From Bacteroidales bacterium UBA5621 (lineage in GTDB: Bacteria > Bacteroidota > Bacteroidia > Bacteroidales > VadinHA17): a stretch of 5,014 bases of DNA. The stretch is taken from contig DIKJ01000175.1 of NCBI GenBank assembly GCA_002424525.1, positions 16,244 through 21,257 of the forward strand. The letters run 5' to 3'. The first letter of the stretch is position 1, and each line of letters begins with the position of its first letter. Shown one piece after another: positions 4,112-5,014 of this stretch. The notes under the pieces are model-generated. The model was not told the origin of the DNA and searched no databases. It saw nothing but the letters and a program-made list of their open reading frames with translations. The translations under genes and the position numbers were made by a program.

Positions 4112-5014
4112 ATGAACATCAATAATGAGCATCTGAAAGAGCTTGAGAATGAGGCGATCTTCGTGATGAGGGAGGTTGCCGCTCAGTTTGAGAGGAAAGT
4201 TATTCTCTTCTCCGGAGGCAAAGATTCAATAGTACTGGTTCATCTCGCAAAAAAAGCTTTCTGGCCGGCACGCATACCTTTCAGCCTGCTGCATATCGAT
4301 ACCGGTCACAATTTTGAAGAGACACTCGAATTCAGGGATAACCTTGCATCTGAGCTTGGTGTTGAATTGCTGGTCAGATATGTCCAGGATTCTATCAATA
4401 AGGGCAGGGTAACTGAGGAACAGGGCGTCAATGCCAGCCGCAATAAAGCCCAGTCGGTCACACTGCTCGATGCGATTGAGGAGCTCAAAATCGATGTGGC
4501 TATCGGGGGAGGCAGACGGGATGAAGAGAAGGCCAGGGCAAAGGAACGCTTCTTTTCCCACAGAAATGAATTCGGGCAATGGGACCCGAAAAACCAGCGA
4601 CCCGAGCTCTGGAACATATTCAACGGCCGGAAAAACATGGGGGAACACTTCAGGGTATTCCCGATCAGCAACTGGACCGAACTCGATGTCTGGCAGTATA
4701 TAATGAGTGAAAGCATCATACTTCCTTCCTTATACTATACACACAAAAGGAAGATATTTAGAAGGAACGATGTTTTCCTGGCCTGGGCTCCTTTTATGAA
4801 ACTCAAGCCAACTGAAGAGGTTTTTGAAACAGCAGTGCGATGCCGTACAATCGGCGATATAACTTGCACAGGGGTTACACTTTCAGGAGCACAGACCCTC
4901 GAGGAGATTGTGTCAGAGATAGCAGCGACCAGGGTGACTGAACGTGGCGGAAGATACGACGATAAGAGGTCGGAGGCGGCTATGGAGGACAGGAAGAGGG
5001 AAGGGTATTTTTAG
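4112..5014 (+). CDS. cysD: Sulfate adenylyltransferase subunit 2 (ATP sulfurylase small subunit)
   Basis: CysD, with the GTPase CysN, joins sulfate to ATP to form APS and pyrophosphate in the cytoplasm. The 300-residue product is full length (E. coli CysD is 302) and its stop codon ends the window. The PP-loop ATP-pyrophosphatase motif SGGKDS is at 34-39 (KVILFSGGKDSIVLVHLA). Other family blocks are LHIDTGHNFEET (60-71), IGGGRRDEEKARAKERFFS (131-149), FPISNWTELDVWQYI (183-197), and the C-terminal RGGRYDDKRS with the MEDRKREGYF ending (278-300). The ATG at 4112 follows an AT-rich stretch with no Shine-Dalgarno sequence and lies 44 bases past the cysH stop, so the two are likely co-transcribed. 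A cysN gene is expected immediately downstream, outside the window. Confidence 0.96.
   Translation: MNINNEHLKELENEAIFVMREVAAQFERKVILFSGGKDSIVLVHLAKKAFWPARIPFSLLHIDTGHNFEETLEFRDNLASELGVELLVRYVQDSINKGRVTEEQGVNASRNKAQSVTLLDAIEELKIDVAIGGGRRDEEKARAKERFFSHRNEFGQWDPKNQRPELWNIFNGRKNMGEHFRVFPISNWTELDVWQYIMSESIILPSLYYTHKRKIFRRNDVFLAWAPFMKLKPTEEVFETAVRCRTIGDITCTGVTLSGAQTLEEIVSEIAATRVTERGGRYDDKRSEAAMEDRKREGYF

Noticed and set aside
4226..4719. Minus-strand open frames of 137-140 codons inside cysD
   Set aside because: They lie wholly antisense to a strongly conserved enzyme, have no recognisable motif and no promoter or ribosome site. They are shadows of the cysD codon pattern.

Overview
The window looks like chromosomal DNA of a Bacteroidota bacterium, probably in or near Bacteroidales. 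This is inferred from three things. Promoter-like sites match the Bacteroidota consensus (TTTG-like -33 element, 19-21 bp, TAnnTTTG -7 element). Most starts lack a strong Shine-Dalgarno sequence. The gene content also fits, including a small helix-turn-helix protein of a type I associate with this phylum and a DUF2061 gene beside sulfate-assimilation genes. No rRNA, tRNA, CRISPR array, transposase or phage gene was seen.

Layout. (1) Positions 1-195, minus strand: the first 65 codons of adenylosuccinate lyase (purB), running off the left edge. (2) 196-302: a divergent promoter region. (3) 303-1516, plus strand: mqnA (chorismate dehydratase, futalosine route to menaquinone) and a GNAT acetyltransferase joined by an ATGA overlap. 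(4) 1522-1895: a self-contained unit with its own promoter, a palindrome over that promoter, an 81-residue DNA-binding protein and a terminator built from three complementary arms. (5) 1896-2875: a gap with a weak promoter, then an HD-domain phosphohydrolase of unknown substrate. (6) 2876-2983: a very AT-rich gap with a long imperfect palindrome and a promoter. (7) 2984-5014: a sulfate-assimilation operon of DUF2061 membrane protein, [4Fe-4S] APS reductase (cysH) and sulfate adenylyltransferase small subunit (cysD). The cysD stop codon is the last base of the window, so cysN probably follows outside it.

How the genes work together. CysD, with its expected partner CysN, makes APS from sulfate and ATP. 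The CysH here carries the cysteines of the cluster-containing class that reduces APS directly, so no APS kinase is needed. The DUF2061 protein is co-transcribed and overlaps cysH, which suggests an undefined membrane role in sulfur metabolism. MqnA starts menaquinone synthesis, and the acetyltransferase beside it has no known place in that pathway.

Most of the window is ordinary metabolism and I see no clear new defence or mobile system. The items most worth a second look are the three-arm terminator, the promoter palindrome of the small DNA-binding gene, the two heptamer tandem arrays that run through the 3' end of cysH, and the DUF2061-cysH overlap.
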